Source: Datisca glomerata (lineage: Eukaryota > Streptophyta > Magnoliopsida > Cucurbitales > Datiscaceae). Taken from it: DNA of 64,000 nucleotides. Below are positions 34,401 through 47,157 of this stretch, in pieces. The notes under the pieces are model-generated. The model made no database searches and was not told the origin of the DNA. It was given only the letters and a program-made list of their open reading frames with translations. Every line of letters begins with the position of its first letter. The stretch's first letter is position 1. The position numbers and the translations under genes were made by a program. The stretch covers positions 1,412,707-1,476,706 of the forward strand of contig QANY01007306.1 of the NCBI GenBank assembly GCA_003255025.1, in the 5' to 3' direction.

Positions 34401-35658
34401 TTTCGGACATCATAACTGAGACAATTAGTATTTTTGAGAAAAGAAGGCTTAGATTATTTGTTGTGTTTAGAGATAAAGAAATAAAGCCAGTTTATAGGTG
34501 TGGAGGTCATTTTTCATGACAAAAATTTAATCCTAAAATCAATTCTGCAGTTTCAATTTCCAGAATTAAGCAAAAATCAGCTCATACGAGTCTGAGTCAA
34601 AGTGTCTGGCTTTCGTGTCTGCAGGTCACGCTCCTACACAAGTTCAAGCCCGTTAGACCCTTAGATTTGCAGCTCCAGGCGTAGGCACGTGAGAGAGCAC
34701 CTTGACTATACATGTTTACACACTTGGAGAGGGCAGCCATATCCTTTATATAAAATTATTGGTGACAAGAATGTACAAGAATATCTCAACTCAATTGACA
34801 TCTTTTTAGTACTTTTATCATCTAGCACATCTTAATGTATTATTAAATAAAATAAAAGAGTAAGCAATGGAAAAAAATAAATTAACAATGTTTAAATCAA
34901 TGTCTGTTACAAACATCATGAGAAATAAAATAAGAACAAAAAATTAGACCGTCCAACAAGTAGGAGTAATAACATTGTAACTATTGGAAGCGGACGCCAA
35001 ATAATTTGTAGCGTGGTTACCCTCCTAATAAATACATTTTGAACACCAGAGTATCCAGTTGTGATGTGAGTGATCATACACAATGCTCCCTAGCTGGTTT
35101 ATGAAATAGCATCTCTGTATTTTTTTAAGAATGAAATAATTTTAATTTATCTATAATTTTTTTGTTGACAATTAAGTAATTTATATTCTGGGATAAGGTC
35201 ATGTTACTCAGTAAGATGTATATATATATTATTTTTATTTCCTTTTTTCTTAATATTAACAGGATATTCCCTTAATGAATGACACTTTCTTTCTTAGAGT
35301 TAATCAAACTGTTTAGTGATATGCTATTCTAGTTTTAACCACGATCACATGCAAACCTACTCAGCTTTCTATGAGTTTGCACCTAATTCATGACTATCTA
35401 CACCCACCAGTCAGAGTAGCCCTCAAGGTTGCAATTAAAATTCAACACAAAATAAATTATAATTATAATTTTAGATGCGAATAAATTAAAAATTGAAAAG
35501 ATAAATACTTACAAATCATAATCTTATTTTCATTTGAAAAAAAAACATGTTTTTTCAAGGGTCACTCGCTTAATCTCAAACTGTCTTTGCTAAAATAACT
35601 CTTAATATTTTTGGAGGGGACCCATTCTTAACAACCTTAATTCACCTTAGTTAGAGTA

Positions 35659-36002
35659 TGAAACAGTATATAGGAAGATGAAAGAGAGATGATTCAGTGT
35701 AATAGAAAAGAGAAGAAAGAGGAGTCTCGGTGAAAGTTTAGTATATTGTCATTAACCTCTCAAAAGAATGAACAATGGTACTTATACTAGTAGCTTACAA
35801 GTAGTCAATCACCAAGATTGTTGTATAACTAAGACTAGAAGTTACTAAACAGATAGTAACCAATTCTAACAGTAAGCAACTACTATCAAACTGATTGAGA
35901 GCCCGAGACTAAATGCCAGACTAGTTGACAATGCACAGCAACCAATCATATAAGCAAGAGAATCTTCACTCACTTACTAGGTTGTTATCCATACTCTTAA
36001 CA
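35659..36002 (-). repeat. 3' LTR of third copia
   Basis: Plus-strand ends TGAAACAG...CTCTTAACA. Nearly the whole length aligns to 38432-38770. Confidence 0.92.
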
Positions 36003-36295
36003 TCCCCTCAAACTGAAAGGTGATGTTTTGACCTGAAGCTTGCCTTTCAGACAAGTGAACCGTGGAGTAGAAAAAGCTTTTGTCAACAAATCAACTAATT
36101 GATTGATGGAGCGAACAAATCTAACTTCCAGTTGTTTAAGCTGCACATTTTTCCTAATAAAATGAACGTCCAACTCAACATGCTTAGCATTAGCATAGAG
36201 TTTGGGATTAGAAGCAAGTGCTAAGGAACTTATATTGTCATACCACAAAATAGGTAGCTTAGGACAATAGAAACCAAGTTCATTTAGAATTAGGG
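35997..36295 (-). pseudogene. third copia RNase H C-terminal fragment
   Basis: PILWYDNISSLALASNP, KHVELDVHFIRKNVQ and VDLLTKAFSTPRF are the closing motifs of copia RNase H. The frame stops just inside the LTR. The rest of RNase H and RT are absent upstream. Confidence 0.88.
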
Positions 36296-36480
36296 GTTCG
36301 CACAGGATGGGATGGGACAATTTTTTATGTCCCGTCCCATCCCGTATTGAGGGGAAAAATCGAGCCAGATGAGACGGACGGGTATTTTAGGTAAAAAATT
36401 TAAAAGTCACAAATTAAAATTGGTTTAAAGTTCAAAGATTAAAAAGGTTAAAAATTAAAAACTTAAAGGTTAAAATTGAG
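36296..36480. mobile_element. foreign fragment replacing copia RT (hAT-like end)
   Basis: The sequence aggggttcgcacaggatggg followed by an inverted-repeat pair (gatgggatgggac and gtcccgtcccatcc, 36308-36342) and a tail of repeated 'aaaattaaa' phrases does not belong to copia. Its start resembles the AGGGGTGTTC-type ends of plant hAT-related elements. Only one end is visible. Confidence 0.4.
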
Positions 36481-38406
36481 GTAAACTAAAAGTCATCCAA
36501 GAAACATATATAATACCTAAACCCTTCTCTAGAAGCAGTAGGAGAACGCCCCCAAGGTCTATGTAAATCAGTTCAAGTGGTTTTGAGGTAGTGGAATATG
36601 ATATGGGAAAGGGAAACACATGGTTTTTACCCTTTTGACATGATATGCAGAAAGGTAATTTTAAGTGTTCTAGGTTACAGGAATTCAACAATTTATTAAG
36701 TATATTTTGTGCAGGATGTCCTAACTTCCTATGCCATTTTTCAGTGTACACATATTAACGGTATTTTCCCACTATGAAAATAGAATCAATAGGCGGATTA
36801 ATATAATATGTAAAATCGGGAGTTTTCTTATTCAATATACAAGGAGAAAGAAAAGTATTACAAGATTTAATACTATAGCTATGAGAATTCGTAATGTCTA
36901 ACTATTTAGGTAAACTAGAACAAATGTTTTCACTATAAGGGATAACATGTTGTACATAACAGTTGTTTCTTGAAGAACCTTTCAAGCTTGGATATGAGAG
37001 AAGATATAGTCCATCCTTAAGTGTCCCTTGCAAAAGAGTCATTTCCAAGACTTTGTCCTTGACAAAATAAAATTCAGCATGAAACTCAACAAACACATTA
37101 TTCTCAGAAGTTAGTTTTGAAATTCTAATCAGGTTTTTCTTAATGTCTGATACTCTTATAGTGATTTGAGTTTTAAAGGAAGCATTTTAGAAGGTAAAAG
37201 AGAAGAAACTATATGAGGGATGAGCAAGCACTTACTATTACCTACTGCTAACTTTTCAGGACCATGATATTCTTGAGCAAGACTCAAGTTTCTCAAATCA
37301 GAAGTCACATGGTTGTTTGGTGCACTGTCAGCATATCAGCTTGATCACAAACTGAATATGGACAGGCAATGTAAGTAGAGTGAGAAACCATATATGTTGA
37401 GGGATTCCCAGATAAAGTATTAGATTGCCCTTGTTGATTTCCAAAAGTTTGACTTGTTGTTTGGTCATGGTGCCCTTTCTCATATATGTAATAGCAGATC
37501 TTTGTTGAATGCCCTGGTCTCCACAAACTTGACACACTAGTCTGCATCCACTAGTTCTCCCACCTCTTCTTCCATTCATGTTACGTCTGAATCCTTGATG
37601 AGGAATGAAATTTTTGTTTTGACTGTTTCTTGTCTAGTTCTTGTTGAAATCACATGAACTCGAGCCTCCATTAAAGTTTTTCCATTAAAACTAGTGTTGG
37701 ATACTGTATTTGCACTTATTTTCAATGTTGCTTCATTCATATTTTGTTGTTTCTCCGGCCTGCTCTCATGACATAGAAGCAATGTCTTCATTTCCTTCAT
37801 ATTAATGTTGTCTACCCTGGAGGTTATATTGATTACAATAGGGCCAAATGTTAGCCCTTATTCATTCATCACATACATCATTAGGTCTTGATCATTGATA
37901 GGTTGTCCAACTACTCATAATGCATCATTTGTCCTCTTCATTTTCTCACAGTAATTTGTTATTGGCTCACTCCCTTTAGGTGTTGTCTGAAGGGAGATTC
38001 TTAATTGCATTATTCTTGCCTTTGATTGGCTAGCAAAGCTTTGCTCTAGGATTTTTCATACCTCTACAGATGACTCACACTATGAAACCATAACAAGGAA
38101 GCTCTCAGCCAACTAAGCAAGAGTTGATCCTTTTCTTATCCAGATTCTATATTTTGGATTGTCACTGCCATTTGCAAGCTTTCTTTTTTGTTTCTTTGAG
38201 TTCCCAAGAACTATATCATCCAGTTTGTGGCCAATGAATGCTGGAGTGATTTGTGATTTCCAAATCACATAATTGTTCCTATCTAATTCGATTGACAGTG
38301 AAGTACTCAGGGAATTGCTGAAAACATTGCTCAAATTTGATGAAAGGTGACTTGGAGGAGTGTTGTTTTCATTTGTTACATTACTTCCCGAGTTTTCCAT
38401 AGACAC
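36470..38406 (-). pseudogene. third copia gag, protease and GAG-pre-integrase relic
   Basis: Gag begins MSMENSGSNVTNENNTPPSH (38406) and has SIELDRNNYVIWKSQITPAF, the canonical copia start. Later frames contain a zinc knuckle split by a frameshift (CQVCGDQG then HSTKICYYI, about 37520-37480), protease-side fragments, WHRKLGHPAQNILNKLL and CISCQKGKNHVFPFP (GAG-pre-integrase, about 36740-36620), and YIDLGG where the integrase first Asp block (usually DVWGP) begins. The coding sequence stops there. Confidence 0.88.
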
Positions 38407-38415
38407 TTAGTCTTT

Positions 38416-38431
38416 GATGGCTCTTATACCG
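38416..38431 (-). other. primer-binding site of third copia
   Basis: On the minus strand CGGTATAAGAGCC adjoins the 5' LTR. It is a slightly altered form of the initiator-Met site TGGTATCAGAGC. Confidence 0.75.
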
Positions 38432-38770
38432 TGAAACAATACACAAGAAGATGAAAGAGAGATAACTTGTGTAAGAGAAAAGAGAAGAAATAGGAGTCTA
38501 GGTGAAAGTTTAGTATACTGTCATTAACCTCTCAAAAGAATGAACAATGGTACTTATACCTGTAACTTACAGGTAGTCAATCACCAAGATAGTTGCATAA
38601 CTAAGACTAGAAGTTACTTAATAGATAGTAACCAATTTTAACAGTAAGCAACTAATATCAAATTGAGAGCCCGAGACTAACTGCCAGACTAGTTGGCAAT
38701 GCACTGCAACCAATCATATCAACAATAGAAGCTTCACTCACTCGCTAGGTTGTTGTCCATACTCTTAACA
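38432..38770 (-). repeat. 5' LTR of third copia
   Basis: Matches 35659-36002 and is followed by GAGTA, the right copy of the target duplication. Confidence 0.92.
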
Positions 38771-38775
38771 GAGTA

Positions 38776-40143
38776 TGAGGTAGAAAAGGGTTAAATATTT
38801 TTAGGGGTCATGGCCCTCCATTGACAAACTATCCATAATTCCATGTCCATTATGACAAAGCAAAATATCAATTCAAAGAAGGTTTAGTGTAAAAGCTCTA
38901 AATCTTTTGTTTTGGTTAAAACGCTTTCTTCATTCAAATGAAACAAAGTCCAATCAATTATTTAAATTTCTTGAATAAGTTTAGTTGAAAGAAGATAATG
39001 CAAACTATACATATTTGGTCAATTTCTTTCGGTGAAAGTATATTTACAAAACGCTGTCTAAGTTCTAAACCTAATAAATAAATATTTTCTCATGCCCATT
39101 TTAAAGTGTGTTTATGTTCAACATCTAACATATTGAAATAATATTATTTGTATGAATCACTTGAACAAATTGCCAAGCATGATTATTTATACATGAAAAT
39201 TAGTTAAAATATCATCTAAACTATTATAACATTTATCATTTTACCCACACAATTAAAATATCATAACTGACTTGTCCAATCGAATATTGTCACTTCGCCA
39301 AAAAATCTTGTTGCTTATAACATCTGAGTTGTCCTAAAATACTAAATAATCAATACTTCTTCATATTATTTTTATGAAACTCAAGTACTCCAATGACTTC
39401 CTTTCTTATTCTTTTAATTTCATGCCTCTTCTTCCTCAATCGAATTTCTTCACTTGTCTTTGTTCTTTGTCAAAATTTCCTTCTTGTCAAAACGTTCTTT
39501 CTTGTTCGTCTATTCTTGTTGTCTAATTATTTTGAGTTTTTAGTTGTCATCTTATGTTTTCTAAATCGATATCAAGACATGATAATGATAAAGAGTTGAA
39601 GGAAATTTTAGCATTTTCAAAACGTGTTCAAGTATTGTCTACTTGAAATACATATGGGTATGGGGTGTAGGAAAGGTTATTTAAAAGAAAAGGTTTTTGG
39701 TTTGCAATTCCAATTATTCAAAGAGTCCATTTTTGGTTAAAATTCATTTGGATTCGCGTTTGATGAGACATGTATGTTGAGTGGAGCCAAAAGAATTAGA
39801 TGTAGAATAATAATTATTTTCCCCCAAAAGATTGTCCTTTTACTTTATAACAAATCAAAGCACTTCTAATAATCCTTGTTGTTAAAAAGAAATGGTAGTA
39901 AAGTGAGTTTCCTAATGGAATAATTTTGGGTAAATGCCACTAATGAATGTCCCCTGATCTTTTATCTCTAATCTTTCCACTTTGCAGTTTATCTTTCAAA
40001 AACATTTCACGTTTAGTTCCAAAAGTTAACTAATCGCATTCATTTTCTATGAAGTTTTTGAAAAGTTCTAATCTCCCAATTTCTTCTTAAATACACAGCC
40101 CGTGGAAAAGAAATCCTTGGTAGAAGATTAAGGAGAAAGAAAA
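38776..40143. other. intergenic DNA, no gene recognised
   Basis: Only short hydrophobic open frames (for example 39393-39599) are present, without homology or splice context. Confidence 0.55.
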
Positions 40144-40365
40144 ATGGCAGAAGAACAAGGGGTTGAAAGTGTCAAATTTGAAAGTCAGGCTGCAAACGTA
40201 TTTGGGATGAAAGATGACGGCATATTAGTATCATATTACCCTTTGTTGACGAGGAGAGAAAGATATATTGTAAATTGGCAAATAGGAGTTATTAATGTTC
40301 AATTAATATTAACCACTATTTACAGTGTAAAATACATTGGAGTGAGATGTATGGAGGAAATTTGA
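40144..40365 (+). CDS. small open reading frame of unknown status
   Basis: A 73-residue frame starts MAEEQGVESVKFESQAANVF in a good plant start context (gaaaaatggca) preceded by a purine-rich leader. The first 45 or so residues look compositionally like a real protein; the tail is Ile/Val-rich and may be read-through into an intron, with a possible donor (gtaaat) near 40268. I recognise no family. It could be a first exon, a gene fragment or chance. It runs toward the 41-44 kb gene on the other strand, with no overlap. Confidence 0.25.
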   Translation: MAEEQGVESVKFESQAANVFGMKDDGILVSYYPLLTRRERYIVNWQIGVINVQLILTTIYSVKYIGVRCMEEI

Positions 40366-41049
40366 TATATTTAATTTCAAGCTTGATTCCACTATATAAA
40401 ATAAATGATTTATCATTGCTCTGCAACTGTAAATTTCTTTTTATCATTTATTCATTAAAAATGGAGAGAGACAGAAAGGACTTTATTTACACCATCTCCA
40501 CTACCTAAAGGTGACGAAGATCATGGGAGAGTGGCAATCGAGCATTGCAAGATCGATGTCTAACTTCACAATGCCAATCAAGTTCAAACAGATAAACAGC
40601 TAAAAGACAGCTCAGATCATACCATTTTTTAAAGAAAACAAGATAGTCCTAATTATAATCAATGTTCATAACATAATCCACGTAAGACCAACATACAAGT
40701 CATAATCACAACACAAATTCTACAGTAACACTGCAAAATGGCGATACCGTGTAAATTTTAGCATCAATTAATGAAAAACTTATTGTTTTGCGTACACTTA
40801 TTGGCTTCTTCATAGAGAAATAATGGGTTTTGATTAATGACTTGTATTAGCAGGGACATCACATTAATTGAAAAGAAAAACCCTCTCGAGCATACAAGAA
40901 ATTGTTATACAGTAAACTAAATATGACCAACTAAGGCTAATTTGTCAAAACTTATAAAAGATGTATTTAATCATGTGAATTTTAAGCAAAACAGGATTTA
41001 ATCAAGATGAACCATACATGCATTCTTACATTGAGATTTTTATTTTGCC
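40366..41049. other. region downstream of two convergent frames
   Basis: No clear gene. The stretch 40480-40570 has short coding-like translation (PSPLPKGDEDHGRVAIEH) that could be an exon or relic. The part nearest 41049 probably holds the 3' UTR of the minus-strand gene. Confidence 0.35.
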
Positions 41050-44000
41050 TCAGCTTGAGGAGGGGTTGTGGTGGATGCCAGTTTCTGGTCGAGTTTGGGT
41101 TTTGTCTGCCTGGTGAACAGGTGCAGTTTTTTCTGCTTCAGATTTATCAAGCAAAGCCTGTTGTTGCATGGTTTTCACCATCTCTTTCATTGTTTTCTCT
41201 TCTCCTTCAAGCTGTATTTTCATAATTGCTTCTGCTTCTTTATCAATCGGCTTGAAATACTCTTCAATAGCAGCCTCCTGCATATGGTATTAATTTCTGG
41301 TAAACAATTACATTGATGCATAAACATAAGGCTTGAATTGATTAAAACCTGAGACAAGTTAATCATGGAGAAAACTAATTCCTGTCTGGTTTTGGCCTCA
41401 AATATCACTGCAAAAATAGTACTTGAAACTATAGGCATTAAGTTACAATATCACTCTCCGTATCTATACATCTTCTCCATAGAGAAACTTTTGGAAGTTG
41501 AAAACATTTCGGAACCTAATAGTAATCCAGACAAATTCTAATAGAAAACAGCGAAAAGGAAGTTTTGAAAAAAGTTGTACAAGTTTTTTTCAGGGAAAAT
41601 ACCTTCCCATAAGAAATACAACAGCTAAAGACACAAGTACCTGCTGTGTTAGAATCAGTTTGATTAACACTTCTATTTCTCTGACTTTCTCCTGAGTTTA
41701 CAACTATAACTTAGGTGCTCAAAAACTGTATGTAATAGCAAGGTTAACGGATTTTTATCTTTGGATGAGCCAAATGAGTTGGGATTGACTACAGGATCTC
41801 TGTTTATAGGATTATTCTACAATCTGAACTTGAACAGAGGTTGAGTTAACATAGTGCAATGTTCAGTGTTGGGGACTCCCTCTAATATGGAACCTTTATT
41901 CGTAAAGGTTTTTTTAAAAGTTCTAACACCCAATAACAGTCCAATTTATCCTAAGAGGAATACCTCGTAAACAGGGTATCCCTTAAAGACATGTTTTGAC
42001 CTGGTGAGCAGTCTGTAAGGACAAGTGACAACTTTCACGGTGGACAATTAAACAGGACTTCGACCTTCTGAATAAACAAGATCTGCATTATTGCTTCTTC
42101 CCAGCTTTTTAGCATTCATCCTCGTAAAGACAGACTGCAGTGGACTTACAAGCTTCTCTCGAATTTTTTGTTTTGCTGGATGTATTAGGTTAGATCCTAA
42201 GATTTAGGACTTAAATAATATCCTCAATTTTAAGTGCTTGGCAGGGAATAACTTCAGGATCTTAATGGGATTGAGAAAACCAATGGTAATGATTTGGGAG
42301 AAACATACATCTTTCCACTTTGAAAGAATGGCTGTGTCATGCTCCACTATTAAGCTTGTGCTTTTAAGAGTTTGTCAAAATACCTTCTGATTTATTTTTG
42401 TAGTTGTTTCATCCCTTCTTATATAATACAAGGACTTTTACACTTTAGTGATAGAAGAAAAGCAGTGATACGATTAAAACCCCTAAATAAGCACAGACCA
42501 GATTTACAAACTAGGCACTTACTTCGATCATGATTTAATAATGGAGGAATGAGATCAATATGTAATGCAGCGAACATAAAATGCTAGTCAAATTTTTTCT
42601 AAAGAAACGAGCTCTTTTATCAGTGGAAGTAAAGGTTTGAAACAAACAAAAGAACACACTAAGGACTAACAAAAGAGACAATGAACTAACAGAAGCCAGG
42701 AACTACACAGTCTGGTGAGAATTCACTATTCAAACTGCAATGGTTATTGGTATAAGTGATCCAACTTTTGAAAGAAAACTAGTAATTGTAAATATCTTCA
42801 GCGCTAAAGTAGAAACTTACTGTTTCTTCTAGCTTCTTATTCAAAGATTGCATCTCCTCAACCATCCGGCGCACCTCTGATAAAATAGCCTGTTCTGGTA
42901 CCTTTCTTAAGGCCGCCTTTCTTTCCTGAGCCTGGAGTGGTTAAGCAAATTTTGATGAAATGATAAAGCAAAAACATCTAGGAGCCTAGTGAAAATACTA
43001 CCATAAACAGATCATACACAGAAATAGTATACAAAATGATTGGTCGAATGAGCACAAACATAGAAAAGCATAAGGATACTACGCTATCCTATTATATCTT
43101 CTATCATTTATATAACAAGTTCAGTTCCTGACCAGACCTTTCCATGAGGTCATTAAATCCCAAGTCCTTCCCTCCTAAATATGAAACTGTAATGTAGAAA
43201 ACATCAATATAGCATCCCCACTCAAAACCCTCTAATCCCCAAAAGCGGGAAGGGAAAGAAAGATAAAGACCCTACCAGTGTTTAAAAATCTTCCAACTTG
43301 CATATTATACAACAATGTCTACTAGCATCAAGAAAGTTTTTTCTATGGGTAGGTCAGTTCTACTCTACAATGCCACTCATGTATGTATTTCAACAATTCA
43401 GATAAGAATGACAAAGAATATTTGAACTTTGTCACTCTCAGCGTTAAAACTAAACCAGATGCTTTTCACACTTAATGTTCGGACATTTCATTTTCAGTGC
43501 CCGTATGATCAACATGCATGTCAACTAATTTAATTACATCATTGTTTGAAAACACTCAAGAAAATCTCAATCAAGTAACATACTGGGTTCCCCGATCTAT
43601 ACCTACAATTAAATGTTAACACTGATGGAGAAAAAGTTGTAGCTTTCATGCTAAGAGAATGACAACATACTGAATCCTAGTTGTTAAAACTGTCAGATAA
43701 TGGTTCAATACCATTGTTCTAAATGGTTTGGCAGGTGCAAATACAGAACCCTTAATTTCATAGTTGAAGATCCTTTGCTGTCCTTCATATTTCAGATGAA
43801 GATAGTAAGCTGCACAGCCCCTTATAGGAGAAAGTGTTTAACACATTAACAATTGGATCCCAAATTAACTTTTGTATCACTTAAGCCCTACTATCTCATG
43901 CTAATGATCCCTTAAGTTAATGATCCCAAATTAACTTAAAATCAAAATAGAAAACATAAAGGAGAAAACGTAAAGCTCAATGCAAAACGCATATTACATA

Positions 44001-44156
44001 CACCTGCAACTAGGAAAGTTTTCAAAACTACCCAAATACCTGTTGGAGACGTTTTTCAAGCTGCATTCTAAACGATCGAATTCGCCGTTCTTCGTATCCG
44101 GAAAGGACCTTGGCGTAGAATAGGGCTTTCCTTCCGAACTCCAACAGTTTATCCAT
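41050..44156 (-). CDS. small coiled-coil protein, three exons, function unknown
   Basis: Exons 44156-44040, 42931-42821 and 41277-41050 join in phase with GT-AG introns of 1108 and 1543 bp to give 151 residues. It starts MDKLLEFGRKALFYAKVLSG and ends PETGIHHNPSSS. Residues about 22-120 are charged and Glu/Lys/Gln-rich with heptad-like spacing (ERRIRSFRMQLEKRLQQ, VRRMVEEMQSLNKKLEET, EGEEKTMKEMVKTMQQQ), indicating an extended coiled coil. There is no signal peptide or clear membrane span. All three splice joins fall between codons and keep the coiled-coil register, which strongly supports the model. The sequence resembles small uncharacterised proteins conserved in land plants, but I cannot name a function. 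A 5'-UTR intron is possible: an acceptor-like ttctgcag lies about 34 bases upstream of the ATG. Confidence 0.88.
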
Positions 44157-44400
44157 TTAATTCTTCAAATCCTTTGGAAAAAGATTTTCCTGCAGAATTA
44201 CACGAAACCCAAACCTGTTACAGTTGTATATGTTGAAGAAGGATTGCATTTAGATTCTGGATCAGAAAACAGGGAAGGATTTCGTCAAAAAGTCAAACGG
44301 ACATTTGAGGACATCAGTCCATGGAAAGGACGATGGTGCGTCGCGGCTGCCTCACTCTTCTTTTTCGTTTCTGGGAAAATTGTAAATGAACAGTAATGAT
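44157..44400 (-). promoter_or_regulatory. 5' UTR and probable promoter of the coiled-coil gene
   Basis: The sequence upstream of the ATG (44156) is comparatively less AT-rich and includes a pyrimidine-rich stretch around 44350-44375 on the plus strand. No clear TATA box is visible. A spliced leader is plausible, because an acceptor-like site lies at 44191-44198 (minus). Confidence 0.35.
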
Positions 44401-44551
44401 CGTTTTTGGGTTAAATTGTGCAAATACTTCATAATATTTCGAGCAAATTATACAGACATCTTCTATATTTTATTTAAATTACACGAAAATTCTCGTTATA
44501 TTGGATAATTATATAAATCTCGTCAATACATCATATTCTATAATAAATAAG

Positions 44552-44650
44552 TAAGGGTGTTCACGGTCCAATTCTGTCGGTATTTGATAAAAAAAATTAA
44601 ATCGAACCGATCATTTTTAGTTCGATTCTGTTTGATTTTGAACACCCCTA
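44552..44650. mobile_element. hAT-like MITE, 99 bp
   Basis: Terminal inverted repeats TAAGGGTGTTCA and TAGGGGTGTTCA (reverse complement of the right end) enclose about 75 bp that is itself partly palindromic. Flanking 8-mers TAAATAAG (44544-44551) and CAAATTAG (44651-44658) match at six of eight positions, consistent with the 8-bp duplication of hAT elements. It lies about 400 bp upstream of the coiled-coil gene start. Confidence 0.7.
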
Positions 44651-44658
44651 CAAATTAG

Positions 44659-47157
44659 TCTGTTTTTTAACACCAGTTAAGAGGATACTGAGATGTCCAA
44701 AATACCCCCATCCGTGTTTAAAATTTCAGTTTAATCTAAATACACATTAACTAAATAATTCAATATATAACCATACCAAACACCACTAATTTAATCTGGA
44801 TGGTACTAGTTTTCATCTATATTCATCCAAAATCACATTATTTTTAAGCACGTGTCACGTTCTAGCATAACTATACAAAAATCAAACAGCAGTAATCAAG
44901 TCGCATCTTATATTATATATATAAAGTTGAGTATATACATCTCATAACATATCAATTGTCATATTCAATTTTGTGCCAAATGTCATTTTATATTAAAGTT
45001 CTTAATAATAGATTAAATAATAAATTGTTTTATCAAATTGAATGTACGTTAATAGATTTCAAAGATTAAACAATCACTATTATCAATTACTTGATTTAAT
45101 TGCCTATGTTAATATTTCCATTCAATATCATCTATTCACTATATAAATATATTAAGAATTAAAACAGTCAGTATTTTTTTATTTAACTTAAATGTTTTGA
45201 AATATTGAAATATGATTCAATATATACAGTATCTAAACATCATATAAAATTAAAGTAATGAAACGTTTTGAAGTAATGAAAAGAAAATTATAAGTCAATT
45301 TCTTATATAATAATAGTATCAGAAATATTAGTGTCAGAATTTATTAATTATAATTATCGTATTTTATTTGTTCATAACTTTTCACGTTTCAATTTTAGCT
45401 CTTGCTTTTGAATAAATAGGTGGAGGCAAATAGTTGTATATTGCGCTTTCATTGAAAAAACTACAAATTCATGTTATTAAAAAATGTGGGTAAGTGAAAG
45501 TAAGCAATTATTCAAAATAGTTATAAATGAAATTTCATGCTTAATTATTATCAAAAATAAGAAATCTCTATCTCTACTACTTCTAAAAGTGTAGATAATT
45601 GAAAATTTTTATTTTGACAATTATGTCTAACGATTTTACTGTAATTCTCAGAACACCTTTGTATCCCTTAAATCATTGTCATAAAGAGATGAGTTGCAAG
45701 CATTTAAACAAAAAACTCTTTCATATTCTTTAATTAATTCAATTCAATGTCATAAAAATGAGTTACAAAAAATAATAAAAGATGAAATATAAATAATGAA
45801 TAAATTACATATTATAATAAGATGAAACTGTCAAATTTAATTTTAAATCCAGAAATTTTTGATAATTTTCAATAAGGATTTATCAATTTATTTATAATCC
45901 AGAATTTTGAAATGCTAATTTAATTCTAGATAATAACTTTTTAATTTCTGAATTAAAAAAAAAACTTAATTTCTAATTTTAAATCCATAAATTTGAAACA
46001 CGTATCGAAACTATTAAATTTATTTCATAATAGTAAATACATTAAACTATCATAAATTAAAATAAATATAATAATAATATTAAAACATCGTATGTCACAT
46101 GTAAATACCAACTTCATGTCATATGTCAAAGTGAATAATATCTCTAACTATCAATTAACTATTTCATTATTCTAACAAATCTTAAATATATAATTTTGAA
46201 TTATTAAATGTAACGAATAATAATTAAAATCTCACTATGGATTAAATTGAGATATGAACGATTTTGGTACTTCTTATCATTCTAATTTTAGTTTTAATTT
46301 TGATATTATTATAATTTAGCTAGAAATGTATTCTTTTTGGAACTTTGAGAAAATTGTAATACCCAATTTTAAACAAAGTTTCTGCATGAATTATTAATAA
46401 AATATAGTCACAAATACTTTTCATAGTTTATTATTATATTTAACTAATTAAATAACCAAGATTAGTTCAAATCTATTGAATTTGTTTTATATACTAATGC
46501 TGAAATGATAAAATGAGTAGTTTATAATGTTAATCAACTTTATATAATTGGTATAAAACTAAGATATTAGTACATGTAAAGTGAACATATTGTATTTTAC
46601 ATATTACATCATAAAGTATGGATGGTTGTCTAATTTGTAATTAACATCTTAATAATAATTTTCAATGATAAAAGTACCATTAAATTATAGAGATTCTTTA
46701 CTTTTTAACTTATCTTTTAGTTTTCCAAAAGAAAAGGCGCGCTGTTTCTAGAATTTTAGTTGTTAACTTCTTTTAATTTTTCTTGTGAGTGATATTTTAA
46801 CTTACAAAACTTTTGATATTTCTCTTTTGTCTTTATGGTTTAGAGTGAAAATAAAATGCAAATTCCTAAGTTCAATATTAATTTATATTCTAATATTATC
46901 GGTACCATATCTCCATTATTAGTTTTTTTTTCATAATTTGAAATAGCTAGAGAAAACCTATAATTTTTCATATTCAATAAATTCTCCATTCAACTTTTTA
47001 TCTACTATCTAATCAAGTGGTATAAACCTAATCAATTTCCTCGATTTTAATAATTTATTTATTGTGATAAACTACAAGAGCATTACCAATCCTAATCAAA
47101 TTTTTAACGTTATTTATTTATATTTACCATTGAAACTTTTCATCTACCACGCAATCT
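44659..47157. other. very AT-rich intergenic DNA
   Basis: No gene seen. Phrases such as TCTTATATTATATATATAAAG (44907) and TCTCTACTACTTCTAAAAG (45571) look like Helitron 5' ends, but no convincing 3' terminus could be paired with them. Confidence 0.5.

Larger units (their letters stand above)
33607..35653. other. intergenic DNA between two copia elements
   Basis: No gene is supported. It holds a 21-bp minisatellite (34111-34188) and a weak tRNA-like segment near 34289. The 77-codon minus frame at 34047-34280 is an artefact of the minisatellite (repeated Lys-Leu-Phe-Arg-Phe-Val). Confidence 0.6.
35659..38770 (-). mobile_element. third Ty1/copia element, internally deleted
   Basis: LTRs of 344 bp (35659-36002) and 339 bp (38432-38770) with TG...CA ends, a perfect 5-bp target duplication GAGTA (35654-35658 and 38771-38775), a minus-strand polypurine tract (gtttgagggga) next to the left LTR and a primer site next to the right LTR. 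At 3112 bp it is much shorter than a complete copia: most of integrase and nearly all of RT are missing and replaced by unrelated sequence at 36296-36480. Confidence 0.93.

Noticed and set aside
39393..39599. Plus-strand 68-codon hydrophobic frame
   Set aside because: Biased composition and no supporting context; could be mistaken for a small membrane protein.
45571..46751. Possible Helitron starting TCTCTACTACTTCT and ending at gcgcgctgtttctag
   Set aside because: The terminal CTAG is followed by A and not T, and the hairpin is poor and overlaps the end.
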